Made by a program: the position numbers and the translations under genes. The notes beneath the pieces were generated by a model, which saw only the letters and a list, made by a program, of their open reading frames with translations, made no database searches and had not been told where the DNA came from. From an uncultured Actinomycetes bacterium (GTDB taxonomy: Bacteria > Actinomycetota > Actinomycetes > Nanopelagicales > Nanopelagicaceae): 6,494 nt of DNA. The stretch covers positions 1 through 6,494 of the forward strand of contig CAIMXQ010000124.1 of assembly GCA_903845465.1 (NCBI GenBank), written 5' to 3'. Shown here piece by piece: positions 1-6,112 of this stretch. Positions within the stretch are counted from its first letter, which is position 1. Every line of letters begins with the position of its first letter.

Positions 1-149
1 AGGTCTTGAGGCAGAGCGGATAGAACATTTGTGTCATTGCAATTTGCTGGTGGTTGAAAAGCAGGTGTAGCAGTTGGTGTTTTGGTCGCAGTGCCACATC
101 CTGCAAGAAGAATTGCAAGTGAGGCAAATACTGCCAATTTCTTAAACAT
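1..149 (-). CDS. Putative lipoprotein, N-terminal part (runs off the left edge)
   Basis: This 49-codon fragment starts at an ATG at 149-147 and is still open at base 1. The N-terminus is a lipoprotein signal peptide: MFKK, a hydrophobic stretch at residues 5-16, then the lipobox L15-A16-G17-C18. Cys18 would be lipidated and become the mature N-terminus. A Thr/Pro/Ala-rich linker follows (about residues 20-36), then the first residues of a domain containing Cys38. The product should be anchored to the outer face of the cytoplasmic membrane. It is the last visible gene of a minus-strand operon, 2 nt after the ancestral stop of the acetyltransferase (TAA-TT-ATG). I see no Shine-Dalgarno sequence before the ATG, so translation probably depends on ribosomes finishing the upstream gene. 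The functional domain lies outside the window and no function can be assigned. Confidence 0.82.
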   Translation of the reverse strand, partial: MFKKLAVFASLAILLAGCGTATKTPTATPAFQPPANCNDTNVLSALPQD

Positions 150-151
150 AA

Positions 152-595
152 TTACAACTGCACTCGATATTGACGCTTGCCAGATTCAAGAACATAGGTG
201 TCATAGAGCTTGCGGGCTGTCGCATTATCTTCATCGGTATTCCATTAGAGCCGTGAACACTTATTTTCCAGAGCAAATGCTTTGACAAAATCAATGAGCG
301 CGCGTCCTGCTCCAGTTCCACGAACTTCAGGCGTCACAAAGAGATCTTCAAGATAGCAATGTCCGTTGGGAGACCATGTTGAATTCTGAAGGTTGTAGGT
401 TGTAAAACCCACGACAGCGCCATCGTTTACGGCAACAGCACATTTCATATTGAATTCTGGATCCATAATGCGATTCCACGTGCGCTCTGTCTGCTCTGCA
501 GCTACAGAGGTCTTATAGAAATCAAGATACCCCTGCCATAGAACTAACCAGCGATCTTTATCGCCATCCTGTATCGGGCGTACGGTTGTAGACAT
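152..595 (-). pseudogene. GNAT-family N-acetyltransferase interrupted by an in-frame TAA at 247-245
   Basis: The start is the ATG at 595-593, sharing its A with the stop of the upstream DUF4389 gene (TAATG). The frame reads 116 codons to a TAA at 247-245, then continues without a frameshift for 30 more codons to TAA at 154-152. The complete frame is 147 residues, a normal length for a small GNAT protein. Motif A, the acetyl-CoA pyrophosphate loop, lies at about residues 88-101 (VTPEVRGTGAGRAL). The stop replaces the residue before W118 in what would read RL-x-WNTDEDNATARKLYD, where this family usually has Tyr; TAT or TAC to TAA is one base change. The lost tail contains the conserved N-x-x-A-x-x-L-Y segment and the last strand, so the 116-residue product is probably inactive. 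The substrate is unknown. Inference: recent nonsense mutation, strain polymorphism or sequence error. Confidence 0.85.
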
Positions 596-1179
596 TAGAG
601 CGAGAAGGATGGGTACTTGTCTGTAACAAGCACGCACGCGTATCCGTTGACGCGATTCCAGTATTTGACGGTTCCGTAGACAAACTTTCCAGCCCACTTT
701 GGATATTTGCCTGTGGCCGAAGTGATGACCCATGCAACGAGTGTCATGCCGAGAGAAATGAGAGAGTAGACGATTCCCACAATGACAAGAGGAATTGCCA
801 AGAACCACTTCACGAGTGGAAGCCATCGATTGAGCGATTTTCCACCTTTGATTTCAGGAAAAGTGACTTCAATATTCTTATTGCGCTCGATCGATGGATA
901 GTCATCGGTGAGCAAGAGAGAGTAGGCAACAACACGAGTCTGCAATTCGATAAATGAGTGGTTAAAGGTTAATAGGTAGCTTGGGTAGACCTCACGGAAA
1001 ACAAGTGCCAAGAGGGTTGGCACGATGATGAATCCAGCGGCGAAGCCTGCATTACTTTGAACGGCAAAGGAACAGATAAATACTGCAGTCGGGAAGACAA
1101 GAATCCCGCGCCAAAAAACGGTTTTTCTGTTGCGTTTCTTGTAGTCAATTTCGATATTAGTCTTTATCTGTTTGCTCAT
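595..1179 (-). CDS. DUF4389 domain-containing membrane protein
   Basis: This 194-residue protein matches my memory of the actinobacterial DUF4389 family, whose function is not established. After a basic N-terminus (about residues 1-20), hydrophobic segments lie near 25-40, 46-62 and 121-152, the last long enough for one long or two short helices. Two copies of a family signature occur: YSLLLTDDYPS at about 86-96 and YACVLVTDKYPSFSL at 180-194, the extreme C-terminus. The start is fixed by an in-frame TAG 12 nt upstream. That TAG is also the first half of a TAGAAT -10 box, so the mRNA probably begins at the ATG itself. The gene leads a minus-strand operon with the GNAT gene (overlapping TAATG) and the lipoprotein. 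It is divergent from the dehydrogenase, with only 35 bp between their starts. Confidence 0.85.
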   Translation of the reverse strand: MSKQIKTNIEIDYKKRNRKTVFWRGILVFPTAVFICSFAVQSNAGFAAGFIIVPTLLALVFREVYPSYLLTFNHSFIELQTRVVAYSLLLTDDYPSIERNKNIEVTFPEIKGGKSLNRWLPLVKWFLAIPLVIVGIVYSLISLGMTLVAWVITSATGKYPKWAGKFVYGTVKYWNRVNGYACVLVTDKYPSFSL

Positions 1180-1185
1180 AGATTT

Positions 1186-1191
1186 ATTCTA
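1186..1191 (-). promoter_or_regulatory. -10 box TAGAAT of the DUF4389 operon, probably leaderless
   Basis: Read on the minus strand, TAGAAT is followed by 6 nt (AAATCT) and then the ATG at 1179. This spacing puts the transcription start on or next to the A of the start codon. No convincing -35 box is visible and there is no Shine-Dalgarno sequence. The TAG of the box is an in-frame stop, which excludes a longer reading frame. Confidence 0.6.
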
Positions 1192-1202
1192 GTCTTCACA
1201 TA

Positions 1203-1208
1203 TACCCT
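1203..1208 (+). promoter_or_regulatory. -10 box TACCCT of the dehydrogenase gene, probably leaderless
   Basis: TACCCT is followed by 6 nt (TGCCCA) and the ATG at 1215, the same geometry as the other three outward-facing starts here. An overlapping TATACC at 1201-1206 is an alternative. There is no Shine-Dalgarno sequence. The expected -35 zone (about 1180-1185) lies beside the opposing -10 box and start codon. Confidence 0.5.
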
Positions 1209-1214
1209 TGCCCA

Positions 1215-1970
1215 ATGAGCACACGTGAATATGCCGTAATTACTGGAGCAAGCAGTGGAATTGGTGCTGCCACTTCAGCTTTATTGGCAGAAAATGGATA
1301 TCACGTAATTGCTGGGGCACGCCGCAAAGATCGACTTGATGCTCTTGCTTCGTCACATCAGAATATTGAGGCAGTGGAACTCGACGTAACTGACCAAACT
1401 AGCGTTGATGCCCTTGCAGCCCATTTACAGGGGAAGCCAGTTGCTGTACTAATTAATTGTGCCGGTGGCGCATTTGATGCAGCGTCTGTTGCAGAAGCTG
1501 ATCCTGAGATTTGGAAGAAGACGTTCGATGTCAACGTTGTTGGCTCAGTGCGAATGGTCAAGGCAATAACGCCACTGATGAGCACACATGGCCGCGGACA
1601 TATTGTGATTATCTCTTCGACTGCAGGTCACCGTTCTTATGAAAATGGCGGAAGCTATGTTGCTGCGAAATTTGCAGAGACTTCATTGGTTGAGACTCTT
1701 CGCTTAGAACTCAATGGCCAACCAATTCGCGTTACTGAAATTGCTCCAGGAATGGTCAAGACAGATGAATTTGCGAAGGTTAGATTTAACGGCGATGCCG
1801 ATCGCGCTGCAAAAGTCTATGAAGGCGTTACGCGCCCATTGACTGCAGACGATGTCGCAGAGTCAATTCGTTGGACTGTCATGCTTCCTGATCACTTCAA
1901 TGTTGATTCGATGACTATTCGCCCCATTGCCCAAGCGGCGCAACATAAGGTCTATCGCCAGCCTTTATAA
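1215..1970 (+). CDS. Short-chain dehydrogenase/reductase (classical SDR), NAD(P)-dependent
   Basis: The 251-residue length is typical of classical SDR enzymes, which are soluble oxidoreductases acting on alcohols or ketones. The Rossmann glycine motif TGASSGIG is at residues 10-17. An ARR motif after strand 2 (R36, R37) suggests NADP(H) preference. D57 (LDVTD) should contact the adenine ring, and NCAG at 81-84 is a variant of NNAG. The catalytic tetrad is readable as N107, S135, Y148 and K152 (YVAAK), so the enzyme looks intact. The PGM-V-KT stretch after strand 6 is also typical. Overall it resembles the YdfG / 3-hydroxy acid or serine dehydrogenase branch, but the substrate cannot be read from sequence. 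The gene stands alone: divergent from the DUF4389 operon, and its stop is one base from the convergent decarboxylase stop. Confidence 0.92.
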   Translation: MSTREYAVITGASSGIGAATSALLAENGYHVIAGARRKDRLDALASSHQNIEAVELDVTDQTSVDALAAHLQGKPVAVLINCAGGAFDAASVAEADPEIWKKTFDVNVVGSVRMVKAITPLMSTHGRGHIVIISSTAGHRSYENGGSYVAAKFAETSLVETLRLELNGQPIRVTEIAPGMVKTDEFAKVRFNGDADRAAKVYEGVTRPLTADDVAESIRWTVMLPDHFNVDSMTIRPIAQAAQHKVYRQPL

Positions 1971-1971
1971 A

Positions 1972-3402
1972 TTATTTAACGACGCGGTAGTGCTCAAGCG
2001 TTGCATCGGTTGCATATGCGATTCGAACTCCAGCAGAGCGTGATGCGCTCAATCCTTCAACAATTTGCTGTGTGAGCACTTCACCTGGCGCAACGACTGC
2101 AACTCCTGGCGGATAAGGAGCGATCAAATCTGCAGAAATACGACCGATTGCTTTATCTGCGCTGACCAATTCAGTCTCAGCAAAGTAGGCATCTCGCATC
2201 GATGTTGCTCGTTGTGGAACGACAGACCAACTGAGAGCTGCTGCACTTTCGCGGCGCTGTTCTTGGCGCTTTTTTAAGATCGGAATAAGTGCATCTGCAA
2301 GGAGATCAAAATCAGCTTGGGTATCTGCAATGGTGCCGAGGAAAACGATAGTGTCGCGATCGGCCATTTCAACGCGTATTCCCTTGGCCTGTAGGTCGAG
2401 TTCGATATCTACACCCGATGCGCCAAGCTGTTGAACGCGCAGCACTATTTTCGAAGGATCAAAGCGACCTGCAGGAAAATCAGTTGGATAGAGGAATATG
2501 GGAAGTGGAAATTCAGCTTGGACCATCTCTTTAAAGCGATGGATGTTATCGAGCAATCTACCGATTAACTCTTCTCCGCGAGTTTGTAGAAGTGCACGGA
2601 CGCCATCGATTGATGCAAGAGGTGCTCCTGCAGGAGAAGTTGTGTGGGTTGTTTCAAAGCTTTGTTCTAATCGCTCTGCGCTCAGCAATGTGGTGCGAGC
2701 AAGTAAAAGCGCAGATGCGCTATAGCCAGGCAACGCTTTATGGGTACTAGTAATCAGTGCATCGGCACCTACTTGGAATGCATGGCGCGGTAGATCTGGA
2801 TGAAAACCAAAGTGTCCACCCCATGCGGCATCGAGAATGACAGGAACATCGACTGCATGTGCTGCTGTGATCAGGGCAGGAAGATCTGAGATTGTTCCGA
2901 GATAACCAGGTTCGGTTAGCAGCACTGCAATTGGTTTTTCATGAAGCGCACGTTGTAATTCACCAACTGCGATTCCGGTGGGAACTCCAGTTGCACCATC
3001 AATCTCCGGTGACATCCAGATGGGTTCAAGTCCTGCAAGGACAAGAGCGCTTAAAACCGAGCGATGAGCAGTACGAGAGATCGCAACTTTGTCACCAGGT
3101 TTTCCAAGAGCAAAGATGATTGCTTGGTTTGCATGAGTAGATCCACCAGTTGAAAAGCGCGCGTAATCTGCGCCCCACAACTGCGCTGCAAGAGCTTCCG
3201 CTTTCCTGAGAGTTTGATTAGTTAATTTAATTTCATCGAGTCCGCCATATAACGGAGTATCTGAGTCGACGACAGCGCCAAGCCCAGCATCGAGTGCGCT
3301 CGTCTTCTGCTTGTGACCTGGAATCGTGAAAGGAGTTCGGGAGCTTTCAAAGTAGGAGAGGTAGGCATCAAGAAGCGGTGCACTGTCTCTGAGATTGCTC
3401 AT
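1972..3402 (-). CDS. Orn/Lys/Arg-type PLP-dependent amino acid decarboxylase (short form)
   Basis: This 476-residue fold-type I PLP enzyme resembles the short (Bacillus SpeA-like) group of ornithine/lysine/arginine decarboxylases. It starts directly in the catalytic domain, without the N-terminal receiver-like wing of the large E. coli enzymes. TIPGHKQK is at 26-33, the cofactor phosphate loop STGGSTHANQ at 84-93, the PLP-ring Asp is D191 (LDAAWGGH) and the Schiff-base lysine is K222 in STHKALPGYS. The C-terminal domain carries the family's PYPPG motif (about 429-433) followed by V-APGE. The expected reaction is amino acid to amine plus CO2. Lysine, ornithine and arginine cannot be told apart by reading. 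The segment after K222 (SASALLLAR) differs from the Q/M-rich, His-containing version I remember in SpeA and LdcI. The start is fenced by an in-frame TAG 12 nt upstream. It is divergent from gabT and convergent with the SDR. Confidence 0.88.
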   Translation of the reverse strand: MSNLRDSAPLLDAYLSYFESSRTPFTIPGHKQKTSALDAGLGAVVDSDTPLYGGLDEIKLTNQTLRKAEALAAQLWGADYARFSTGGSTHANQAIIFALGKPGDKVAISRTAHRSVLSALVLAGLEPIWMSPEIDGATGVPTGIAVGELQRALHEKPIAVLLTEPGYLGTISDLPALITAAHAVDVPVILDAAWGGHFGFHPDLPRHAFQVGADALITSTHKALPGYSASALLLARTTLLSAERLEQSFETTHTTSPAGAPLASIDGVRALLQTRGEELIGRLLDNIHRFKEMVQAEFPLPIFLYPTDFPAGRFDPSKIVLRVQQLGASGVDIELDLQAKGIRVEMADRDTIVFLGTIADTQADFDLLADALIPILKKRQEQRRESAAALSWSVVPQRATSMRDAYFAETELVSADKAIGRISADLIAPYPPGVAVVAPGEVLTQQIVEGLSASRSAGVRIAYATDATLEHYRVVK

Positions 3403-3408
3403 GTGGCA

Positions 3409-3414
3409 AGCCTA
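3409..3414 (-). promoter_or_regulatory. -10 box TAGGCT of the decarboxylase gene, probably leaderless
   Basis: On the minus strand TAGGCT is followed by 6 nt (TGCCAC) and the ATG at 3402. The transcript should start at or within a base of the start codon. There is no Shine-Dalgarno sequence and no clear -35 box. Its TAG is in frame with the gene and blocks upstream starts. Confidence 0.55.
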
Positions 3415-3460
3415 ACTTGTATCCAGGAGTACTTGGGCTCGCGGATGAAATTGATGGGCT

Positions 3461-3466
3461 TAGACT
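3461..3466 (+). promoter_or_regulatory. -10 box TAGACT of the gabT gene, probably leaderless
   Basis: TAGACT is followed by 6 nt (TTATCC) and the ATG at 3473, again with no ribosome binding site. The identical hexamer recurs at 6160-6165 before gnd. No good -35 box lies 16-18 nt upstream; TTGGGC at 3433-3438 is too far (22 nt). Confidence 0.6.
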
Positions 3467-3472
3467 TTATCC

Positions 3473-4813
3473 ATGACATCAAAGGACCCCCTCCCGCAAT
3501 CACGCCATCTGGCAACTGAAATTCCAGGGCCGCTATCAACTGCTGCAATGCAGCGACGTAACGAGGCTGTATCTGGGGGACTAGGAACTGCAATGCCGGT
3601 AATTGTTAGCCGTGCGCAGGATGCAATTATTGAAGATATCGACGGCAATCGAATCATCGATATGGGTTCGGGTATTGGTGTTGTTAGCGTCGGAAACTCA
3701 GCGCCACGCGTTGTGAAGGCAGTCCAAGAAGCTGTTGCAAACTTTACGCATACAAACTTCACCACAGTTCCTTACATGGGTTACATCGAAGTATGCGAAG
3801 CGCTCAATCGTTTAACACCAGGAAAGTTTAAGAAGAAGTCGATTTTGCAGAATTCAGGTGCAGAAGCAGTTGAAAATGCAATCAAGATTGCTCGCCATTA
3901 CACAAAGCGTCCAGCAATCGTTGTCTTTGAACACGCCTATCACGGTCGTACAAATCTAACGATGGCACTTACTGCCAAGAACATTCCGTATAAGGATGGC
4001 TTTGGACCATTTGCAAACGAGATCTATCGCATGCCGATGCCTTACTCATATCGCTACGAAGGCAACCTTGTGACTATTGCAGAAGATTCACTTGCGCATG
4101 TGATTTCAAAGATCGAGAAAGAGATTGGTGCACATAACGTTGCGGCAATCCTTATCGAACCTGTTGTCGGTGAAGGCGGATTTATCGTTCCACCGGTTGG
4201 ATTTATGCCAGGCCTTCAGAAGTTTGCAACAGAAAATAAGATTGTATTTATCGCTGATGAAGTTCAATCAGGCTTTGCCCGTACTGGCAAGATGTTTGCC
4301 GTCGAGCATGAAAATATGGAACCAGACATGATTATTTCTGCAAAGGGAATCGCGGGTGGATTGCCACTTGCCGCTGTTACAGCTCGCGCAGAAATTATGG
4401 ATTCATCTCACGTGGGTGGCCTCGGTGGAACATATGGTGGAAATCCTGTTGTCTGCGCAGCGGCACTTGCTGTTATCGAAACCATTGAAGAAGAGAAGCT
4501 TGTAGATCGCGCCGCACATATCGGAACAGTTCTATTTGAAGCTCTCAATGCGTTGAAGGCGAAGTATCCGATCATCGGTGAAGTCCGTGGTCGCGGTGCC
4601 ATGGTTGCAATCGAATTGGTTCATGCCGGTACAAAGAATCCAAACCCTGAAGCGATGGCTAAGGTCATCAAGTATTGCCAGAGCCAAGGTGTCCTCATCT
4701 TGACTGCAGGCACCTACGGAAACGTCATTCGTTTCTTGCCACCACTTGTCATCACTGACGAACTTCTCAAGGATGCTCTCGGCGTTCTTGCAGAAGGTTT
4801 TGCTTCTCTCTAA
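3473..4813 (+). CDS. gabT: Class III aminotransferase, 4-aminobutyrate aminotransferase (GabT) type
   Basis: This 446-residue cytosolic PLP enzyme has the length and motifs of GabT, which moves the amino group of 4-aminobutyrate to 2-oxoglutarate, giving succinic semialdehyde and glutamate. NSGAEAVENAIKIAR at 127-141 forms the cofactor phosphate site, YHGRT is at 156-160, and EPVVGEGGF at 229-237 carries the family's conserved Glu. The PLP-ring Asp is D262 in ADEVQSGFARTG. The Schiff-base lysine is K291 in SAKGIAGGLP, and GGTYGGNP follows. All key residues are present. The ATG at 3473 is forced by an in-frame TAG 12 nt upstream. The gene is divergent from an amino acid decarboxylase, so a role with omega-amino acids or diamines from that enzyme is plausible but unproven. 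No succinic semialdehyde dehydrogenase gene is visible. Relatives acting on 5-aminovalerate or ornithine are alternatives. Confidence 0.88.
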   Translation: MTSKDPLPQSRHLATEIPGPLSTAAMQRRNEAVSGGLGTAMPVIVSRAQDAIIEDIDGNRIIDMGSGIGVVSVGNSAPRVVKAVQEAVANFTHTNFTTVPYMGYIEVCEALNRLTPGKFKKKSILQNSGAEAVENAIKIARHYTKRPAIVVFEHAYHGRTNLTMALTAKNIPYKDGFGPFANEIYRMPMPYSYRYEGNLVTIAEDSLAHVISKIEKEIGAHNVAAILIEPVVGEGGFIVPPVGFMPGLQKFATENKIVFIADEVQSGFARTGKMFAVEHENMEPDMIISAKGIAGGLPLAAVTARAEIMDSSHVGGLGGTYGGNPVVCAAALAVIETIEEEKLVDRAAHIGTVLFEALNALKAKYPIIGEVRGRGAMVAIELVHAGTKNPNPEAMAKVIKYCQSQGVLILTAGTYGNVIRFLPPLVITDELLKDALGVLAEGFASL

Positions 4814-4816
4814 AGT
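4811..4816 (+). promoter_or_regulatory. Candidate internal -10 box TAAAGT overlapping the gabT stop codon
   Basis: The gabT stop TAA is the first half of TAAAGT, followed by 8 nt (CCCGCGCC) and the ATG of the next gene at 4825. There is no Shine-Dalgarno sequence in the 11-nt gap. The downstream gene may therefore have its own near-leaderless transcript besides read-through from gabT. The spacing is 2 nt longer than at the four clear cases, so this is only a candidate. Confidence 0.3.
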
Positions 4817-4824
4817 CCCGCGCC

Positions 4825-5391
4825 ATGTGGGAACCAGTCATTACTACTCCACGCCTAGAACTTCACCATATTTCTCCACAGGGAATTATTGATCTTCTTG
4901 AGAATAAAGATGACACAGCTGCAGTAGCAGGACGATCGTTCACAAATCCACATCACGTCTTGGTAGAAAATTCAGGACCACTTGCTTGGCGAGTGCCGCA
5001 GGTAAAGGAAAATCCTGCAGTCAATAAATGGTTTGTGCGATTTATAGTTCTTTCAAGTTCACATGAAATCATCGGAAGTACAAGCTTTCATGGCGCTCCA
5101 GATGCTAATGGCATGATGGAAATTGGCCTTGGAATTGAAGAGCAGTACCGCGGTCAGGGTTATGCGAAGGAAGCACTAGCCGGTATGTGGAGATGGGTTT
5201 CTGCATTCCCAGAAGTGAAAACCTTGAGATACACAGTGAGCCCAGATAACCTCTCATCAATAGCTGTGATTAAATACTTCGGATTTGATTACATGGGCCA
5301 GCAGATGGATGAGATTGATGGTCCTGAAAATATCTATGAGATGTCGACAGCAGAATTTATGCAGAAGTGGGGGAACGATGATGAGCGATAA
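4825..5391 (+). CDS. GNAT-family N-acetyltransferase, RimJ/RimL-like (Acetyltransf_3 type)
   Basis: This 188-residue protein has the layout of the RimJ/RimL branch of GNAT enzymes, which transfer acetyl from acetyl-CoA to protein N-termini or small-molecule amines. The N-terminal TTPRLELHHIS (7-17) is the usual first strand of this branch. EIIGSTSFHG (81-90) and MMEIGLGI (97-104) are the central strands. Motif A is QYRGQGYAKEAL at 107-118, the acetyl-CoA pyrophosphate loop. N142-x-x-S-x-x-V-x-x-x-x-GF at 142-154 is the typical acceptor-side helix. The insertion at about 36-66 before the second strand may shape the substrate site. The substrate is unknown. The gene begins 11 nt after gabT and its last 11 bases overlap pgl, so it is probably co-transcribed with both. 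It is unrelated in detail to the interrupted GNAT gene at 152-595. Confidence 0.88.
   Translation: MWEPVITTPRLELHHISPQGIIDLLENKDDTAAVAGRSFTNPHHVLVENSGPLAWRVPQVKENPAVNKWFVRFIVLSSSHEIIGSTSFHGAPDANGMMEIGLGIEEQYRGQGYAKEALAGMWRWVSAFPEVKTLRYTVSPDNLSSIAVIKYFGFDYMGQQMDEIDGPENIYEMSTAEFMQKWGNDDER
5369..5373 (+). promoter_or_regulatory. Purine-rich ribosome binding site for pgl (GGGGG)
   Basis: A run of five G within the GNAT gene end lies 4 nt before the ATG at 5378 and 7 nt before the ATG at 5381. The 7-nt spacing favours the second ATG of the tandem pair. It is an imperfect Shine-Dalgarno match (GGxGG). Confidence 0.4.
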
Positions 5392-6112
5392 CTTCGATGA
5401 ATTGATTGGCGATATCGGCGACGAACTCGATCTCACACTGTATGCAGATGCTGCAGAGCTTGCTGAAGAGGTAACTGTTCAAATCCTTGCTGCAATTGAG
5501 AAAGGGCTCAAACTCAAAAGCCAATTCCATTTGGTGCTCACAGGTGGAACCCTCGGCGTTCAGATATCTGAGGCGCTTGTGAATGAATTTAATGCTGACC
5601 TTGATGCTTTTAAAGGTTTACATATCTGGTGGAGCGATGAACGATTTGTTCAATCAGAAAGCGTTGAACGAAATGCCTTTCCCTTTCACAAGGCAGTTGC
5701 AAATAAGAACATTTTTATTCATGAAGGATTGGCTAGCGAAGTTGCGGCAAATATTGAAGAAGCGGTGGCTGATTACGCACTTGCACTTGAAAATGTTGAT
5801 ATCGATCTTAATATTTTAGGTCTTGGCCCCGATGGCCATGTGGCATCGCTATTTCCAGGTGTTGCAGATATCGATGACAGGCGTTCTATCTTTGCAATTA
5901 CCGATTCACCCAAGCCACCTGCTGCACGTATTTCATTTACTATGAAGACAATTAATAGCGCAGCAGAAGTATGGATAGTTGCAGCTGGTGAAAGTAAAGC
6001 CGATGCTGTGACAAAGGTGATTGAAGGAGATCTCTCAATTCCTGCAAGTTATGTTCGAGGCAATTCTCATACTCGACTGATTGTGGATACTGAAGCCTTT
6101 TTTTCTGAATAA
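5381..6112 (+). CDS. pgl: 6-phosphogluconolactonase
   Basis: This enzyme hydrolyses 6-phosphogluconolactone to 6-phosphogluconate, the second step of the oxidative pentose phosphate pathway, in the cytosol. With the ATG at 5381 it has 243 residues, the usual size for the DevB/Pgl family. The family landmarks are in order: LTGGTLG at 53-59 (phosphate-binding turn, usually SGGS/T), WWSDERFV at 83-90 with D86, E87 and R88, and NILGLGPDGHVASLFPG at 144-160, which carries catalytic His153. The RISFTMKTINSAAEVWIVAAG stretch around 183-203 also fits the family. The first 14 residues are acidic. An ATG at 5378 would add one Met; I prefer 5381 because of its 7-nt spacing from the G-run. Overlap with the GNAT gene (11 nt) implies coupled translation. 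gnd, encoding the next enzyme, follows after a gap with its own promoter. Confidence 0.93.
   Translation: MSDNFDELIGDIGDELDLTLYADAAELAEEVTVQILAAIEKGLKLKSQFHLVLTGGTLGVQISEALVNEFNADLDAFKGLHIWWSDERFVQSESVERNAFPFHKAVANKNIFIHEGLASEVAANIEEAVADYALALENVDIDLNILGLGPDGHVASLFPGVADIDDRRSIFAITDSPKPPAARISFTMKTINSAAEVWIVAAGESKADAVTKVIEGDLSIPASYVRGNSHTRLIVDTEAFFSE

Noticed and set aside
82..285. Plus-strand open frame of 67 codons
   Set aside because: It is antisense to the lipoprotein signal peptide and the GNAT tail, has low-complexity Cys/His-rich composition, and no start context. The minus-strand reading gives recognisable motifs.
596..826. N-terminal extension of the GNAT frame from an ATG at 826
   Set aside because: The extra 77 residues are antisense-like composition within the DUF4389 gene in another frame. 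The GNAT domain starts cleanly at MSTTVRPIQ, at the TAATG overlap.
1961..1985. Possible bidirectional terminator between the convergent dehydrogenase and decarboxylase genes
   Set aside because: Only one base separates the two stops, and the AT-rich junction forms no stable GC-rich hairpin. Termination signals, if any, lie inside the coding sequences and cannot be read.
3423..3436. Imperfect dyad CCAGGAGTACTTGG between the decarboxylase and gabT
   Set aside because: Only four of seven base pairs match about its centre, so it is not better than chance as an operator.
3399..3765. Minus-strand frames of 64 and 101 codons opposite the start of gabT
   Set aside because: They are shadows of gabT. 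The opposite strand has strong aminotransferase motifs, and these frames have no ribosome site or family resemblance.
5285..5380. Extended pgl start at 5285
   Set aside because: The added 32 residues lie entirely inside the GNAT gene and are basic and Cys/Met-rich, unlike any Pgl. The purine-rich site and family length point to 5378/5381.
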